From Salidesulfovibrio onnuriiensis (GTDB lineage Bacteria; Desulfobacterota; Desulfovibrionia; Desulfovibrionales; Desulfovibrionaceae), in NCBI RefSeq assembly GCF_008001235.1, contig NZ_CP040751.1, positions 2,401,001-2,465,000 on the forward strand: a stretch of 64,000 bases of DNA, in the 5' to 3' direction. The notes under the pieces were generated by a model, which searched no databases, was not told where the DNA came from, and saw only the letters and a program-made list of their open reading frames with translations. Positions 52,962 to 61,555 of this stretch are shown one piece after another. The stretch's first letter is position 1; each line of letters opens with the position of its first letter. A program made the position numbers and the translations under genes.

Positions 52962-53129
52962 GTACTTCGGTTTTTCCGAGACTGTATGCCTCTGTCGGTT
53001 GTCGGCGGAGGCATATTGTTTTGCCGGGCGGGGTTTACTTTTGGACTGGAATCCTTAACTCTCTGGTCATTCGGTCCAACCTGAACCCCATGCAGGTGTC
53101 GAGCCTGCTTACCAACCGAGGTTACCTTC

Positions 53130-54074
53130 TTGAAGATTCGCGATATCCTTACGTTAGCCGCTCCCCAATCCGTGGGCGGTCAGGCCGTGATCGAGGGAGT
53201 CATGATGCGCTCCCGTAGCAAATTGGCCATTGCCGTGCGCAAGCCGGACGGCGAGATCTCCGTGGAAGTTCGCCCGTGGTTTTCCCTTTCCACCTGGAAT
53301 CTTTTTCGCAAGCCTTTTTTGCGTGGTTTCCCCGTGCTCATGGAAACCATGGTCAACGGAATCAAAGCCCTCAATTATTCGGCAACCGTCGCAGTTGAGG
53401 AAGATCCCGAAGCCGGAGAATTGAGTTCCATTCACCTAGTGGTGACATTGGCCATCGCCATTGCCGCGGCTCTGGGTCTTTTCGTGGTCCTGCCGCATTT
53501 CATTTCCGTGGGCATGGAGTGGCTGGGATATGCCGGCGATGTGGATTCCCTGAGCTTTCATGCCTGGGATGGCGTCTTCAAGATGTTCATTTTCGTTGCC
53601 TATATCGGGGGCATTTCCTTTATTCCGGATATCCGCCGGGTGTTCCAGTACCATGGCGCCGAGCACAAGGTCATCTGGGCCTATGAAGAGGGCGGCAAGC
53701 TCGCCCCCAGCACCAGCCGGGGTTACAGCCGACTGCACCCGCGGTGCGGGACTGCTTTTTTGCTGTTCGTCCTGGCTGTCAGCATCCTTCTGTATTCATT
53801 TCTGGTTCCCTGGCTGCTGACATTCTATTCCCCGGAACATTTTGTCTACAAGCATCTGTATATCGTAGGCGTCAAGCTGTTGCTCATGGTTCCCATCAGC
53901 AATATTGCCTACGAGATGATCAAGTTTGCGGGAAGGTTCAATCGAAACATCCTGTGCAGGGCCTTGTGCTGGCCCGGTCTTATGATGCAGCTGCTGACCA
54001 CCAAGGAACCGGACGACGAACAGATCGAAGTGGCCATTGCCGCGCTGCAGTGCGCCGTAAACGCCGAGGAGTAA
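53130..54074 (+). CDS. DUF1385 family membrane protein
   Basis: A 314-aa protein, start TTG at 53130 nine nt after GAGG. VGGQAVIEGVMMRS opens the family; FQYHGAEHKVIWAYE and SRLHPRCGTAFLLFVLAVSI are its core motifs. About four or five membrane helices. The conserved His/Glu residues hint at a metal site but function is unknown. Its usual position upstream of prfA and prmC is kept; prfA starts 3 bp later. Confidence 0.92.
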   Translation: MKIRDILTLAAPQSVGGQAVIEGVMMRSRSKLAIAVRKPDGEISVEVRPWFSLSTWNLFRKPFLRGFPVLMETMVNGIKALNYSATVAVEEDPEAGELSSIHLVVTLAIAIAAALGLFVVLPHFISVGMEWLGYAGDVDSLSFHAWDGVFKMFIFVAYIGGISFIPDIRRVFQYHGAEHKVIWAYEEGGKLAPSTSRGYSRLHPRCGTAFLLFVLAVSILLYSFLVPWLLTFYSPEHFVYKHLYIVGVKLLLMVPISNIAYEMIKFAGRFNRNILCRALCWPGLMMQLLTTKEPDDEQIEVAIAALQCAVNAEE

Positions 54075-54077
54075 TAT

Positions 54078-55148
54078 ATGTTTGGCAAGTTGGAAGATAT
54101 TGAACAGACATATCTCGATCTTGAAAAGGAGCTGGCGGCTCCGGAAATTTTCAATGACCAGAAGCGGTACACCAAGGTCAGCAAATCCCATGCGGAACTC
54201 GGCGAGATTGTCAATGTGTACCGCAAGTACAAACAATATAAGCACGACCTTGAGGACAACCGCGAAATGCTCAGAGATGACGATGAGGATATTCGCGAGA
54301 TGGCCAAGGCCGAAATAGAGGCCATTGAACCCAAGCTGCCGGAGCTCGAGGAGGAACTCAAGATCCTTCTGCTGCCCAAGGATCCCATGGATGAAAAGAA
54401 CATCATCCTTGAAATCCGCGCCGGTACCGGCGGCGAGGAAGCCGCGTTGTTCGTGGCCGATCTGTTCCGCATGTACACCCGTTATGCGGAATCCAACAGA
54501 TGGAAGGTGGATATCATGAACTCCAGTGAGACCGGCACGGGCGGTTTCAAGGAAATCATTGCTTCCATTGCGGGCGACAAGGTCTACAGCAAGCTCAAGT
54601 ATGAGTCCGGCACGCACCGGGTGCAGCGTGTTCCCGCCACCGAATCTCAGGGCCGCATCCATACCTCGGCGGTTACCGTGGCCATCATGGCCGAGGCGGA
54701 AGAGGTGGATGTGGACATCCGCAGCGAGGATTTGCGTATCGACGTTTTTCGCGCTTCCGGACCGGGCGGTCAGTCGGTCAACACCACGGACTCCGCCGTG
54801 CGTGTCACCCACATTCCCTCGGGCGTGGTTGTTTCCTGTCAGGACGAAAAGTCCCAGCACAAGAACAAGGCCAAGGCCCTCAAGGTGCTTCGGTCCAGGA
54901 TTCTGCAGCATGAGCAGGAAAAGGCCAAGGCCGAGGAGGACGCAACCCGCCGCAGCCAGGTCGGTTCCGGTGACCGCTCCGAGCGTATCCGTACCTACAA
55001 CTTTCCCCAGGGGCGCGTCACGGACCACCGCATCAATCTGACCCTGTACAAGCTGGATCAGGTCATGGAAGGGGATATGGCCGAGTTGGTTGATTCCCTT
55101 GTCAGCCATTACCAGAGCGAGGCTCTCAAGCAGCAGGCCGAAAGGTAG
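54078..55148 (+). CDS. prfA: peptide chain release factor 1
   Basis: A 356-aa class I release factor. The N-terminal coiled coil leads to [16 protein letters not shown]; the GGQ loop is [23 protein letters not shown], whose Gln is methylated by PrmC encoded next. A PAT-type tripeptide in [14 protein letters not shown] marks RF1, which reads UAA and UAG. The prmC start follows directly after the stop. Confidence 0.98.
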   Translation: MFGKLEDIEQTYLDLEKELAAPEIFNDQKRYTKVSKSHAELGEIVNVYRKYKQYKHDLEDNREMLRDDDEDIREMAKAEIEAIEPKLPELEEELKILLLPKDPMDEKNIILEIRAGTGGEEAALFVADLFRMYTRYAESNRWKVDIMNSSETGTGGFKEIIASIAGDKVYSKLKYESGTHRVQRVPATESQGRIHTSAVTVAIMAEAEEVDVDIRSEDLRIDVFRASGPGGQSVNTTDSAVRVTHIPSGVVVSCQDEKSQHKNKAKALKVLRSRILQHEQEKAKAEEDATRRSQVGSGDRSERIRTYNFPQGRVTDHRINLTLYKLDQVMEGDMAELVDSLVSHYQSEALKQQAER

Positions 55149-56015
55149 ATGCATCCGACTGTACGGCGGTGCCTTGAATCCGCAGTTCGCGTGCTTGAGG
55201 CCGCGGGCGTGGATTCGCCCAAGCTTTCCGCGGAAGTGCTGCTGGCCCATGTGCTGGAGTGTTCCCGCTTTGATCTTCATCTGGATATCAACCGTCTCCT
55301 CAGTGCCGAGGAGACGGTTTCGTTTGAGGCTCTTGTGGAGCGCCGCCGAGGCGGAGAGCCCGTTGCATATCTGGTGGGTTCACGGGAGTTTTACGGTCTC
55401 GATTTCAGGGTAGGTCCGGCGGTGCTTATTCCCAGGCCGGAAACCGAGCAGATCGTGGAATTGTGCGAGAGCTGGTTTCAAGCCGAGGATGCTTTCGTTT
55501 TTGCGGATCTCGGAACCGGATCCGGGATTCTTGCAGTTACCTTGGCGTATTTATTTCCCCACGCCCGTGGTGTGGCTGTTGACCTGAGTCCCGACGCCCT
55601 GGCCGTGGCCCGCGCAAACGCGCTGGAGCATGGCGTTGCGGACAGGGTGCGGTTCGTGTGTGCGGATTTTTGCAGATCTTTGTTTCTGCCTGGCGTGTTC
55701 GATCTTGTGGTTTCCAACCCCCCGTACGTGACTGATGCCGAATATGGCGAGGTCTCCGGTGAGGTCCGGGATTTCGAACCACGGCTTGCCTTGACGAGCG
55801 GGCAGGATGGTTTGGGGCACATCCGGAGGGTCGTTCCACGGGTGATTGACATGCTTGCAGAGGGTGGCGAATTCCTGTTTGAGTTCGGATGGCGGCAAGG
55901 CGTGGCCGTGGAAAAAATACTTCGTCAATATGATAACGAATTGACCGAGATAGCCGTGCACAAGGATTTGTCCGGCCATGACCGTGTTGCGGTTGCGAAA
56001 AAAATAATCGCATAA
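55149..56015 (+). CDS. prmC: release factor glutamine methyltransferase
   Basis: A 288-aa enzyme that methylates the GGQ glutamine of release factors. A helical N-terminal domain (about 1-85) is followed by EFYGLDFRVGPAVLIPRPETEQ, motif I ADLGTGSGILAVTLAYLFP, VDLSPDALAVARANA and the diagnostic NPPY (VVSNPPYV). It is directly joined to prfA. Confidence 0.97.
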   Translation: MHPTVRRCLESAVRVLEAAGVDSPKLSAEVLLAHVLECSRFDLHLDINRLLSAEETVSFEALVERRRGGEPVAYLVGSREFYGLDFRVGPAVLIPRPETEQIVELCESWFQAEDAFVFADLGTGSGILAVTLAYLFPHARGVAVDLSPDALAVARANALEHGVADRVRFVCADFCRSLFLPGVFDLVVSNPPYVTDAEYGEVSGEVRDFEPRLALTSGQDGLGHIRRVVPRVIDMLAEGGEFLFEFGWRQGVAVEKILRQYDNELTEIAVHKDLSGHDRVAVAKKIIA

Positions 56016-56140
56016 ATGCAACATTTGTAGGCCGGTGTTGTTGAAAAAACACAACGATTTGCGGAAAAACAACAGAACCTTTCAAGTCTAGAATTTTTCT
56101 ATTTCTATGAAAATCAATAAGTTATGTTCATGCATGTTGG

Positions 56141-56156
56141 TGGCATTATTTTTGCT
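56141..56156 (+). promoter_or_regulatory. candidate sigma-54 promoter upstream of lpxC
   Basis: TGGCATTATTTTTGCT has GG and GC separated by exactly 10 nt, as in the -24/-12 consensus, with only the C of TGGCAC changed. It lies 30 bp before the lpxC start, so the 5' UTR would be about 20 nt and still include GCGGAGG. The surrounding 170 bp is AT-rich and otherwise featureless. Confidence 0.45.
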
Positions 56157-56186
56157 TAATGATAGTGACTTTCAAGCGGAGGAATA

Positions 56187-57113
56187 ATGCTACAAACCAC
56201 GATTCACAAGACTGTCCGGTGCACAGGCGTCGGGCTCCACAGCGGTAAACAGGTTGAAATGACCCTGCGTCCCGCATCGGAAGGCACCGGCGTTCTTTTT
56301 TCGGTACGCAATGGTTCCGGATCTTCCTTTATCAGTCCCAAGCCGAATCTGGTCGTTGAAACCGGTCTTGCCACCACCTTGGGTGTGGGCCAGGATACCG
56401 TCGCCACTGTCGAGCACCTGCTCGCCGCCATCCGCGGCATGGGGATCGACAACATTCATATAGAGATAGAAGGCAAAGAATTGCCCATCATGGACGGAAG
56501 CGCCGCTCCGTTCGTCTACCTGCTCAAGCAGGCCGGGATTCGCGAACTCAACAAGCCCCGCAAGGTGCTGTCCTTCAAGAAACCCGTCAACTTTGAGCAG
56601 GACGGCAAGTACATCAAGGCACGCCCCTACAACGGCCTGCGGATCGATTACACCATCGATTTTGCCCATCCTCTCATCGGTCGTCAGCGCATGGTGCTTG
56701 AAGTCACCCCCGGCACCTTTGCCGGCGAAGTGGCCAAAGCCCGTACTTTCGGTTTTCTCAAGGAAGTGGACTACCTGCACGCCAACGGCTTGGCGCTTGG
56801 CGGTTCTTTGGACAACGCGGTCGTGCTGGACGACTACGGCCTTCTTAACTCCGAGGGCCTTCGCTTCAAGGATGAATTCGTTCGTCACAAGCTTCTCGAC
56901 TTTGTTGGGGACATGGCCATCATGGGCCAGACCCTCCAGGGGCATTTCGAGGTGTATGCCTCGGGACATGCCATGAACAACGAGTTTTTGCGCTACATAG
57001 ACGCCAATCGCGATCTGTATCTTGAAGAGCTCGTGCTTGAAGCCCGGAAGGGCAATGAGGTTCGCGAAGAAAGTCCTCTGGAAGCCATGGACGCCATTCC
57101 CGGCGTTGCCTAG
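56187..57113 (+). CDS. lpxC: UDP-3-O-acyl-N-acetylglucosamine deacetylase
   Basis: A 308-aa zinc amidase that commits lipid A synthesis. TVEHLLAAIRGMGIDN holds the first zinc His, MDGSAAPFVYLLKQAG follows, FVRHKLLDFVGDMA holds the second His and the Asp, and GHFEVYASGHAMNN the catalytic His. Start ATG after GCGGAGG. Transcribed alone; terminator at its end. Confidence 0.97.
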   Translation: MLQTTIHKTVRCTGVGLHSGKQVEMTLRPASEGTGVLFSVRNGSGSSFISPKPNLVVETGLATTLGVGQDTVATVEHLLAAIRGMGIDNIHIEIEGKELPIMDGSAAPFVYLLKQAGIRELNKPRKVLSFKKPVNFEQDGKYIKARPYNGLRIDYTIDFAHPLIGRQRMVLEVTPGTFAGEVAKARTFGFLKEVDYLHANGLALGGSLDNAVVLDDYGLLNSEGLRFKDEFVRHKLLDFVGDMAIMGQTLQGHFEVYASGHAMNNEFLRYIDANRDLYLEELVLEARKGNEVREESPLEAMDAIPGVA

Positions 57114-57141
57114 CTATTCCGTTTTCTCCCAGAAGAAAGGA

Positions 57142-57167
57142 AACCCGCCATAAGGCGGGTTTTTTTT
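57142..57167. terminator. intrinsic terminator between lpxC and a convergent gene
   Basis: AACCCGCC ATAA GGCGGGTT then eight T at 57160-57167. The stop codon of the convergent gene overlaps its right edge. Confidence 0.92.
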
Positions 57168-58002
57168 ATCCAGTAGGGTGGAGCAGACTGGAAAGTATGC
57201 CGCCGTGCCTGTCTGCCGGTAGCCGCTCCACGCCGATGCAATTGGCATCCATGCCTTGGGGGATGGCGAGCCGGTCGAGGTGCTGCTGCAAGGATATCTT
57301 GCGTGGGAGATGCTGTGCCTGGATGCGAAAGCCTGCCTTCGGATGCCTATACAGAGTACGGATCTGGGTAAGCCCGAAGGCGGGAGACTCGAATTCGTAG
57401 GTCAGTTCATAAAACGGTTCCGCATTTTTTTTGTCACAGTTGCGGCGCGCATATCCGGCCTGGTGCCTTCCTCCCGGCTGCATCCACGGCCAGTAGAAAA
57501 ACAAGTCATTCTGCGCCAGGAAGGAATTGATACGTGCCGCGCAGGCAGTGACCTCATGAAAGGCCTGCGTTGCCGTATCGTCCTGTTCAAGACGATTCAG
57601 GAAATGGGTACGCTTGTTCGCGCTTGATTGAGTCGTCGGGAAGTCTCGCCAGAGAGCGTTGCTCACGCTTTCGAATGTATTTCTCAGCGCGTTGAATTCC
57701 TTGATAAGATCATAAATGGGGAGGCCTGCCTGGCTTCCCTCAAACACTTCCTTGAGAATAATTTCCGGAGTCAATTTCTGGATGATGAAGGTCAGGCGGG
57801 CGCCGGGGATCGGGCGGGATTTGATCTGGGCCAGAAGCGGCTGGTTGCCTATGTTGACCCACGCCAGGCCCGCGCCCTGCCAGCGTATCAGGCGTCCATG
57901 CACCTTCTGGCCCACACGATGACTGCGTCTGAATATCTCGGCGCGTTCCTGGGTGGATGCGCCCCAGCCTCCGAAGGAACTCTTTCCCTGTCCGATCTTC
58001 AC
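57166..58002 (-). CDS. unknown protein at the end of the flagellar block
   Basis: A 278-aa soluble protein that I do not recognise. Residues 30-75 (GQKVHGRLIRWQGAGLAWVNIGNQPLLAQI) look like a small beta barrel; the middle is helical (NALRNTFESVSNALW), and residues 160-250 are beta-rich. It begins 2 nt after the stop of the gene at 58005 and is the last gene in the flagellar direction. A distant FliK or envelope role is imaginable but not supported by a motif. Confidence 0.7.
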   Translation of the reverse strand: MKIGQGKSSFGGWGASTQERAEIFRRSHRVGQKVHGRLIRWQGAGLAWVNIGNQPLLAQIKSRPIPGARLTFIIQKLTPEIILKEVFEGSQAGLPIYDLIKEFNALRNTFESVSNALWRDFPTTQSSANKRTHFLNRLEQDDTATQAFHEVTACAARINSFLAQNDLFFYWPWMQPGGRHQAGYARRNCDKKNAEPFYELTYEFESPAFGLTQIRTLYRHPKAGFRIQAQHLPRKISLQQHLDRLAIPQGMDANCIGVERLPADRHGGILSSLLHPTG

Positions 58003-58004
58003 GC

Positions 58005-58412
58005 CTAGCCCCTGCCGATGATCAAATCGACTTCCTCAAGGCTCAGGCCGCATTTGCGGGCAAGCACTGCCGGGGATTTGCCGGCCTTGTGGCCGTCGAG
58101 AACGATCTGGCGGAGGAATTGAGGGGATTTGGAGTACTCGTCCGCCTGCTTCATGAGCTTTTTGAGTACCTTGATCCTGTCTTCCAGCTGGTCATTGACC
58201 TCAGCCAATTCGGATTGGCGCTGCTCAAAAGTCGCCACCATTTCATTTTCAAGCTGGGCGTTGAAGTGGAGCCGGTTGATGAATTCCTCCTGCTTGGCTT
58301 GGACCTGGGAAAGTAGTGCTTCCGACTTCTTGAGTCTCACGAAGAACAGGATGACGATGCATAGCAGGGCTATTTCCGTCAGGGAAAAGAAAACGAGCAG
58401 TAGGGTAGACAT
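58005..58412 (-). CDS. membrane-anchored coiled-coil protein (DUF6115-like)
   Basis: A 135-aa protein: N-terminal membrane helix (LLLVFFSLTEIALLCIVILFFV), a long coiled coil (residues 30-95), and a C-terminal helical motif KSPAVLARKCGLSLEEVDLIIG like an HTH-type hairpin. The design resembles the DUF6115/SwrB group found with flagellar genes, which may assist flagellar assembly. Confidence 0.7.
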   Translation of the reverse strand: MSTLLLVFFSLTEIALLCIVILFFVRLKKSEALLSQVQAKQEEFINRLHFNAQLENEMVATFEQRQSELAEVNDQLEDRIKVLKKLMKQADEYSKSPQFLRQIVLDGHKAGKSPAVLARKCGLSLEEVDLIIGRG

Positions 58413-58494
58413 GGACTCCCGCTTGGTTAGAACGTGTTTTGAGAGTTAATTATTGCCTGCTTTCACAGGAGAAATCAACGACGGGAAGCAGGGA

Positions 58495-58827
58495 TTATAT
58501 TTTGACGTTGATGATGTTGCCGGCCCAGGGCGAGTCCGTGGAAGGGGAGGTTTCTTCCTTGTCAGAAGCTTCTTTTCCCTTCCTTTCCTGCTGCTGGAAT
58601 TGCTGCTCCTGCTTGTTGGAGCCGTCCCGGTCGATGGCATCGGCTTTTTCCTTTTTGTCGATGCCCTGAACCTGCTCCTTCCCCTGTTTGCGAAGGTGCT
58701 CTGCAATGACCGGTGCAAAAAGCTGTTTTTGGATGTCGGATTTAACCAGTTCGGCATTGGCGAGCTTCTGCACATGGTGCAGCTGTGATATGAGGACCGG
58801 GAGGTCGAGTGGACTGGAGCCCACCAT
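58495..58827 (-). CDS. small flagellar-cluster protein, unknown
   Basis: A 110-aa protein. The first 45 residues are helical (LPVLISQLHHVQKLANAELVKSDIQKQLFAPVIAEHL), the rest is Gln/Glu/Lys-rich and disordered. The start lies 3 nt after the fliL stop, so it is cotranslated. I recognise no domain. Confidence 0.65.
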   Translation of the reverse strand: MVGSSPLDLPVLISQLHHVQKLANAELVKSDIQKQLFAPVIAEHLRKQGKEQVQGIDKKEKADAIDRDGSNKQEQQFQQQERKGKEASDKEETSPSTDSPWAGNIINVKI

Positions 58828-58830
58828 GGC

Positions 58831-59550
58831 TTACCTCACAAGGTATTGTTCGAACAGCAGGGTTTCGAATTGACCGAATCCCATATACTGGTTCACTACG
58901 GCAAGAAGCTCCTGCTTCAGTTTGTCCGCATTATTCTTATCGGACAGGAACTGTAAATCCTTATTCTTCAAATAGTAATACAGGGCATTGCGGACGGTGA
59001 AGGTCTCCTGCTTGAACTGCCTGGCAAGTTCTTCATCCGTGGTGTTGAGCACCAGGCGGACCTCTAGGAACCGAATTGCGCCCTTTTCATCCTTTTGCTC
59101 GATAAGGAAGGGGTCGAGCCGGAGAAGTATTTCACCGGTTATAACCGGTTCAGGTTCTACCAGAGGTTCTTCGATCGGCTCCGGTTCAGGCGGAGGCGGG
59201 GGAGGAGGGGCGTCGGGTCTGCTGAAAAGGAGATAGAGGATGACAATGAGCAGAACTGCGATAACCACGGCCATGTAGAACAACTTGTTCTTGAATATGG
59301 CCGGGAGTTCCTTTTTTTCTTTCTTTTCTTCGGAAGGAGCCTCCTCTTCGGGGGCCTCTTCGAGTTCTACCTCCTCCTCTTCCTCGTCTTCGAGGAATGG
59401 GGCATCGTCAAGGTCCAGGTCGACCTTCTGGGTGGCTCTGCTGGCCTCGCTGTCGTCCAGTTGGGCCTTGGGCTGCCCGGACGGATCCATATGAGTTTCT
59501 GCGGATTCTTCCGCGACCTCTTCTGGACCGTCCGGGACGAGCAGAACCAT
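58831..59550 (-). CDS. fliL: flagellar basal body-associated protein FliL
   Basis: A 239-aa protein with an extended acidic N-terminal cytoplasmic part (about 80 residues, including EDEEEEEVELEEAPEEE), one membrane helix (FYMAVVIAVLLIVILYLLF), a Pro/Glu linker and a C-terminal periplasmic FliL domain (LDPFLIEQKDEKGAIRFLEVRLVL). FliL rings support the stator units. Most FliL are 150-180 aa; the surplus is the acidic region. AAGG lies upstream of the start. Confidence 0.9.
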   Translation of the reverse strand: MVLLVPDGPEEVAEESAETHMDPSGQPKAQLDDSEASRATQKVDLDLDDAPFLEDEEEEEVELEEAPEEEAPSEEKKEKKELPAIFKNKLFYMAVVIAVLLIVILYLLFSRPDAPPPPPPPEPEPIEEPLVEPEPVITGEILLRLDPFLIEQKDEKGAIRFLEVRLVLNTTDEELARQFKQETFTVRNALYYYLKNKDLQFLSDKNNADKLKQELLAVVNQYMGFGQFETLLFEQYLVR

Positions 59551-59579
59551 ATATTACGCCTTGCGCGGACAGACCGCGG

Positions 59580-59960
59580 TTACTGGAAAATCTTTTCGAT
59601 TTTCTGGCTCAGGGTTTCAGGCGTGAAGGGCTTCACGATATAGTTGGAAACCTTCGCCTGGACAGCTTCGATGATGTTTTCCTGCTGGGCTTCCGCCGTG
59701 ACCATCAGGAAAGGAATGTCAGCGTATTCCTCACTGTCGCGCACCTTGCGCAGCAGTTCGATGCCGGACATTTTGGGCATGTTCCAGTCGGAAACAATAA
59801 AGTCGATGTTGTCCTTGTTCAGAACATCCCAGGCGGTGGTGCCGTCGTCAGCTTCAACGATGTTGGTGAAGCCGAGTTGACGCAGAATGTTCTTGACGAT
59901 TTTCCGCATGGTGGAAAAGTCGTCGACTACAAGGATGCGCATGCTAGTATCAGCGGGCAT
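59580..59960 (-). CDS. cheY: chemotaxis response regulator CheY
   Basis: A 126-aa receiver domain with VVDDFSTMRKIVKNIL, DFIVSDWNMPKMSG (phosphoacceptor Asp), LMVTAEA and YIVKPF. The MRILVVDD...DWNMP and FTPETL patterns are close to polar-flagellate CheY proteins that bind FliM. GGAGA precedes the start. It lies between fliA and fliL. Confidence 0.95.
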   Translation of the reverse strand: MPADTSMRILVVDDFSTMRKIVKNILRQLGFTNIVEADDGTTAWDVLNKDNIDFIVSDWNMPKMSGIELLRKVRDSEEYADIPFLMVTAEAQQENIIEAVQAKVSNYIVKPFTPETLSQKIEKIFQ

Positions 59961-59982
59961 ATATGTCTCCTTTTACTGGTTT

Positions 59983-60768
59983 TTATTCGCTTTCATAACG
60001 GGCCTTAAAATTTTTCCTCAGTTTGATCAAGGCCTGTGAGTGGAGTTGTGAAACCCGTCCTTCGGTAATGTCCATTACCTCGGCGACTTCCTTCATGTTC
60101 AATTCCTCACCATAATAAAGAGATATGACCAATTTTTCCCTTGGGGTCAATTCCTCAATGAGATGGGCTACTTTGTCCACCAGCTCATGGAAGGCCGTGG
60201 ACTGGAACGGTTCGTCGTCCTGGCGGTCTCCCTTGGTGAGAAGATTTTCATGGAATGCGTCGATGCTGACGCACATTTGATTTTGCAGCGCTTCCAGGCC
60301 TTGCTGCACTTCTTTTTGCGAAAGGCCCGTGTGTTCTTCCAATTGCTGCGGTGTGGCCGGTGCGCCGGTTTCATGCTCGATCTGGCGCATGGCGCATTCC
60401 AGCACCTTGACCTTCTGACGCAGACCGCGGGAAAACCAGTCCATGCGGCGGAGTTCGTCGAGCATGGCTCCCTTGATACGGTTTTCCGAATAGGTGTCGA
60501 ATTTGATTTTCAGAGCCGGATTGAATTTGCCCAGTGCATCGAGCAGCCCAAGACTGCCGGCACTGATCAATTCGTTGAGTTCGACAGTGTGCGGCAGCTT
60601 GGCCTTCATTCGCAGAGCAAGTATCCGGATCTTGGGAGCGTAGTGACGGACGATGTCCTCACGGTCGCGAGGAGAAAAGTCGTTCCACGCTTTTTCCCCC
60701 GTTTCCAGGTCAAGCCACGGATTGCTCTTGGAAGAGGAGCTTTTTCCAGAAGAACTTAATATTGCCAT
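59983..60768 (-). CDS. fliA: flagellar sigma factor sigma-28
   Basis: A 261-aa sigma factor. Regions 2 (YAPKIRILALRMKAKLPHTVELNELISAGSLGLLDALGKF and RIKGAMLDELRRMDWFSR), 3 (EEHTGLSQKEVQQGL) and 4 (LTPREKLVISLYYGEELNMKEVAEVMDITEGRVSQLHSQALIKLR) are all present. It directs late flagellar and chemotaxis genes. The start at 60768 overlaps the end of flhG by 59 bp; no other start gives a complete region 2, and no ribosome binding site is visible. Confidence 0.95.
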   Translation of the reverse strand: MAILSSSGKSSSSKSNPWLDLETGEKAWNDFSPRDREDIVRHYAPKIRILALRMKAKLPHTVELNELISAGSLGLLDALGKFNPALKIKFDTYSENRIKGAMLDELRRMDWFSRGLRQKVKVLECAMRQIEHETGAPATPQQLEEHTGLSQKEVQQGLEALQNQMCVSIDAFHENLLTKGDRQDDEPFQSTAFHELVDKVAHLIEELTPREKLVISLYYGEELNMKEVAEVMDITEGRVSQLHSQALIKLRKNFKARYESE

Positions 60769-61546
60769 CAGTCGCTGTCGTCGGTTTCCAGGAGGTTATT
60801 TTATTGGCCGCCTGAATGAGTCCCAAGCTTGCCGGACAATCCGGATTGCCATGGCAGAAGGGTATCTGCGCTATGACGGATTTGCGTACCTGCGGATCCA
60901 TGGGGATGAAGCCCACCAGATCCAGGGATACGCCGTCGAGGAAGTGGTCGCAGGCATTGGCGAGCTTGATGTACACTTCCTTGGCCATTTTTTGATCTTT
61001 GACCATATTAACAAGAATTCTGAAACGTTCAACACCATGATACAGTTTGAGAACCTTGATGAGCGCATAGGCGTCGGTCAGCGACGTCGGCTCCGGTGTG
61101 AGTACCACAAGCCGTTCCTGTACGGCCAGGTTGAAATACAGGACATTGTCGTTGATGCCTGCACCGGTGTCCACGATGAGGTAGTCGATGTCCTCGTCCA
61201 TGGAATCCATTGCATCGAGCAGATCGAGTTTCTGCCCCTTGTCCAGATTGACCATCTCGCTCACCCCGGAAGAGGCGGGCAGAATTCGGAATCCATACGG
61301 GGTTTCGAAGAGGACCTTATCTAGGGTCATATCTTCATGGAAAAGATGGAAGAGATTATATTCCGGGGCCATGCCCAGGAGCACGTCCACATTGGCCAGG
61401 CCGAGGTCTGCGTCCAGCAGGACGACCTTCTTGCCCATCTGGGTAAGGGTATAGGCCAAGTTAACGGATATGTTCGTCTTGCCCACGCCACCCTTGCCTG
61501 AGGTGACGGAGAGAACCATGGGAAAACGTGAATTCATGGCGGCCAA
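60710..61546 (-). CDS. flhG: flagellar number regulator FlhG (MinD-like ATPase)
   Basis: A 278-aa ParA/MinD ATPase with deviant Walker A TSGKGGVGKTNISVNLAYTL, DADLGLANVDVLLG and LIVDTGAGI. It limits flagellar number with FlhF. A TTG at 61546 lies 3-4 nt after AGGAGG, and the ATG at 61537 is 12 nt after it; either may be used. The C-terminal residues GNIKFFWKKLL are in the overlap with fliA and look like the usual end of the family. Confidence 0.94.
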   Translation of the reverse strand: MAAMNSRFPMVLSVTSGKGGVGKTNISVNLAYTLTQMGKKVVLLDADLGLANVDVLLGMAPEYNLFHLFHEDMTLDKVLFETPYGFRILPASSGVSEMVNLDKGQKLDLLDAMDSMDEDIDYLIVDTGAGINDNVLYFNLAVQERLVVLTPEPTSLTDAYALIKVLKLYHGVERFRILVNMVKDQKMAKEVYIKLANACDHFLDGVSLDLVGFIPMDPQVRKSVIAQIPFCHGNPDCPASLGLIQAANKITSWKPTTATDGNIKFFWKKLLFQEQSVA

Positions 61547-61555
61547 ATGCCTCCT

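Noticed and set aside
53796-55280. Open minus-strand frame of about 490 codons opposite prfA
   Set aside because: prfA and prmC are clear on the plus strand.
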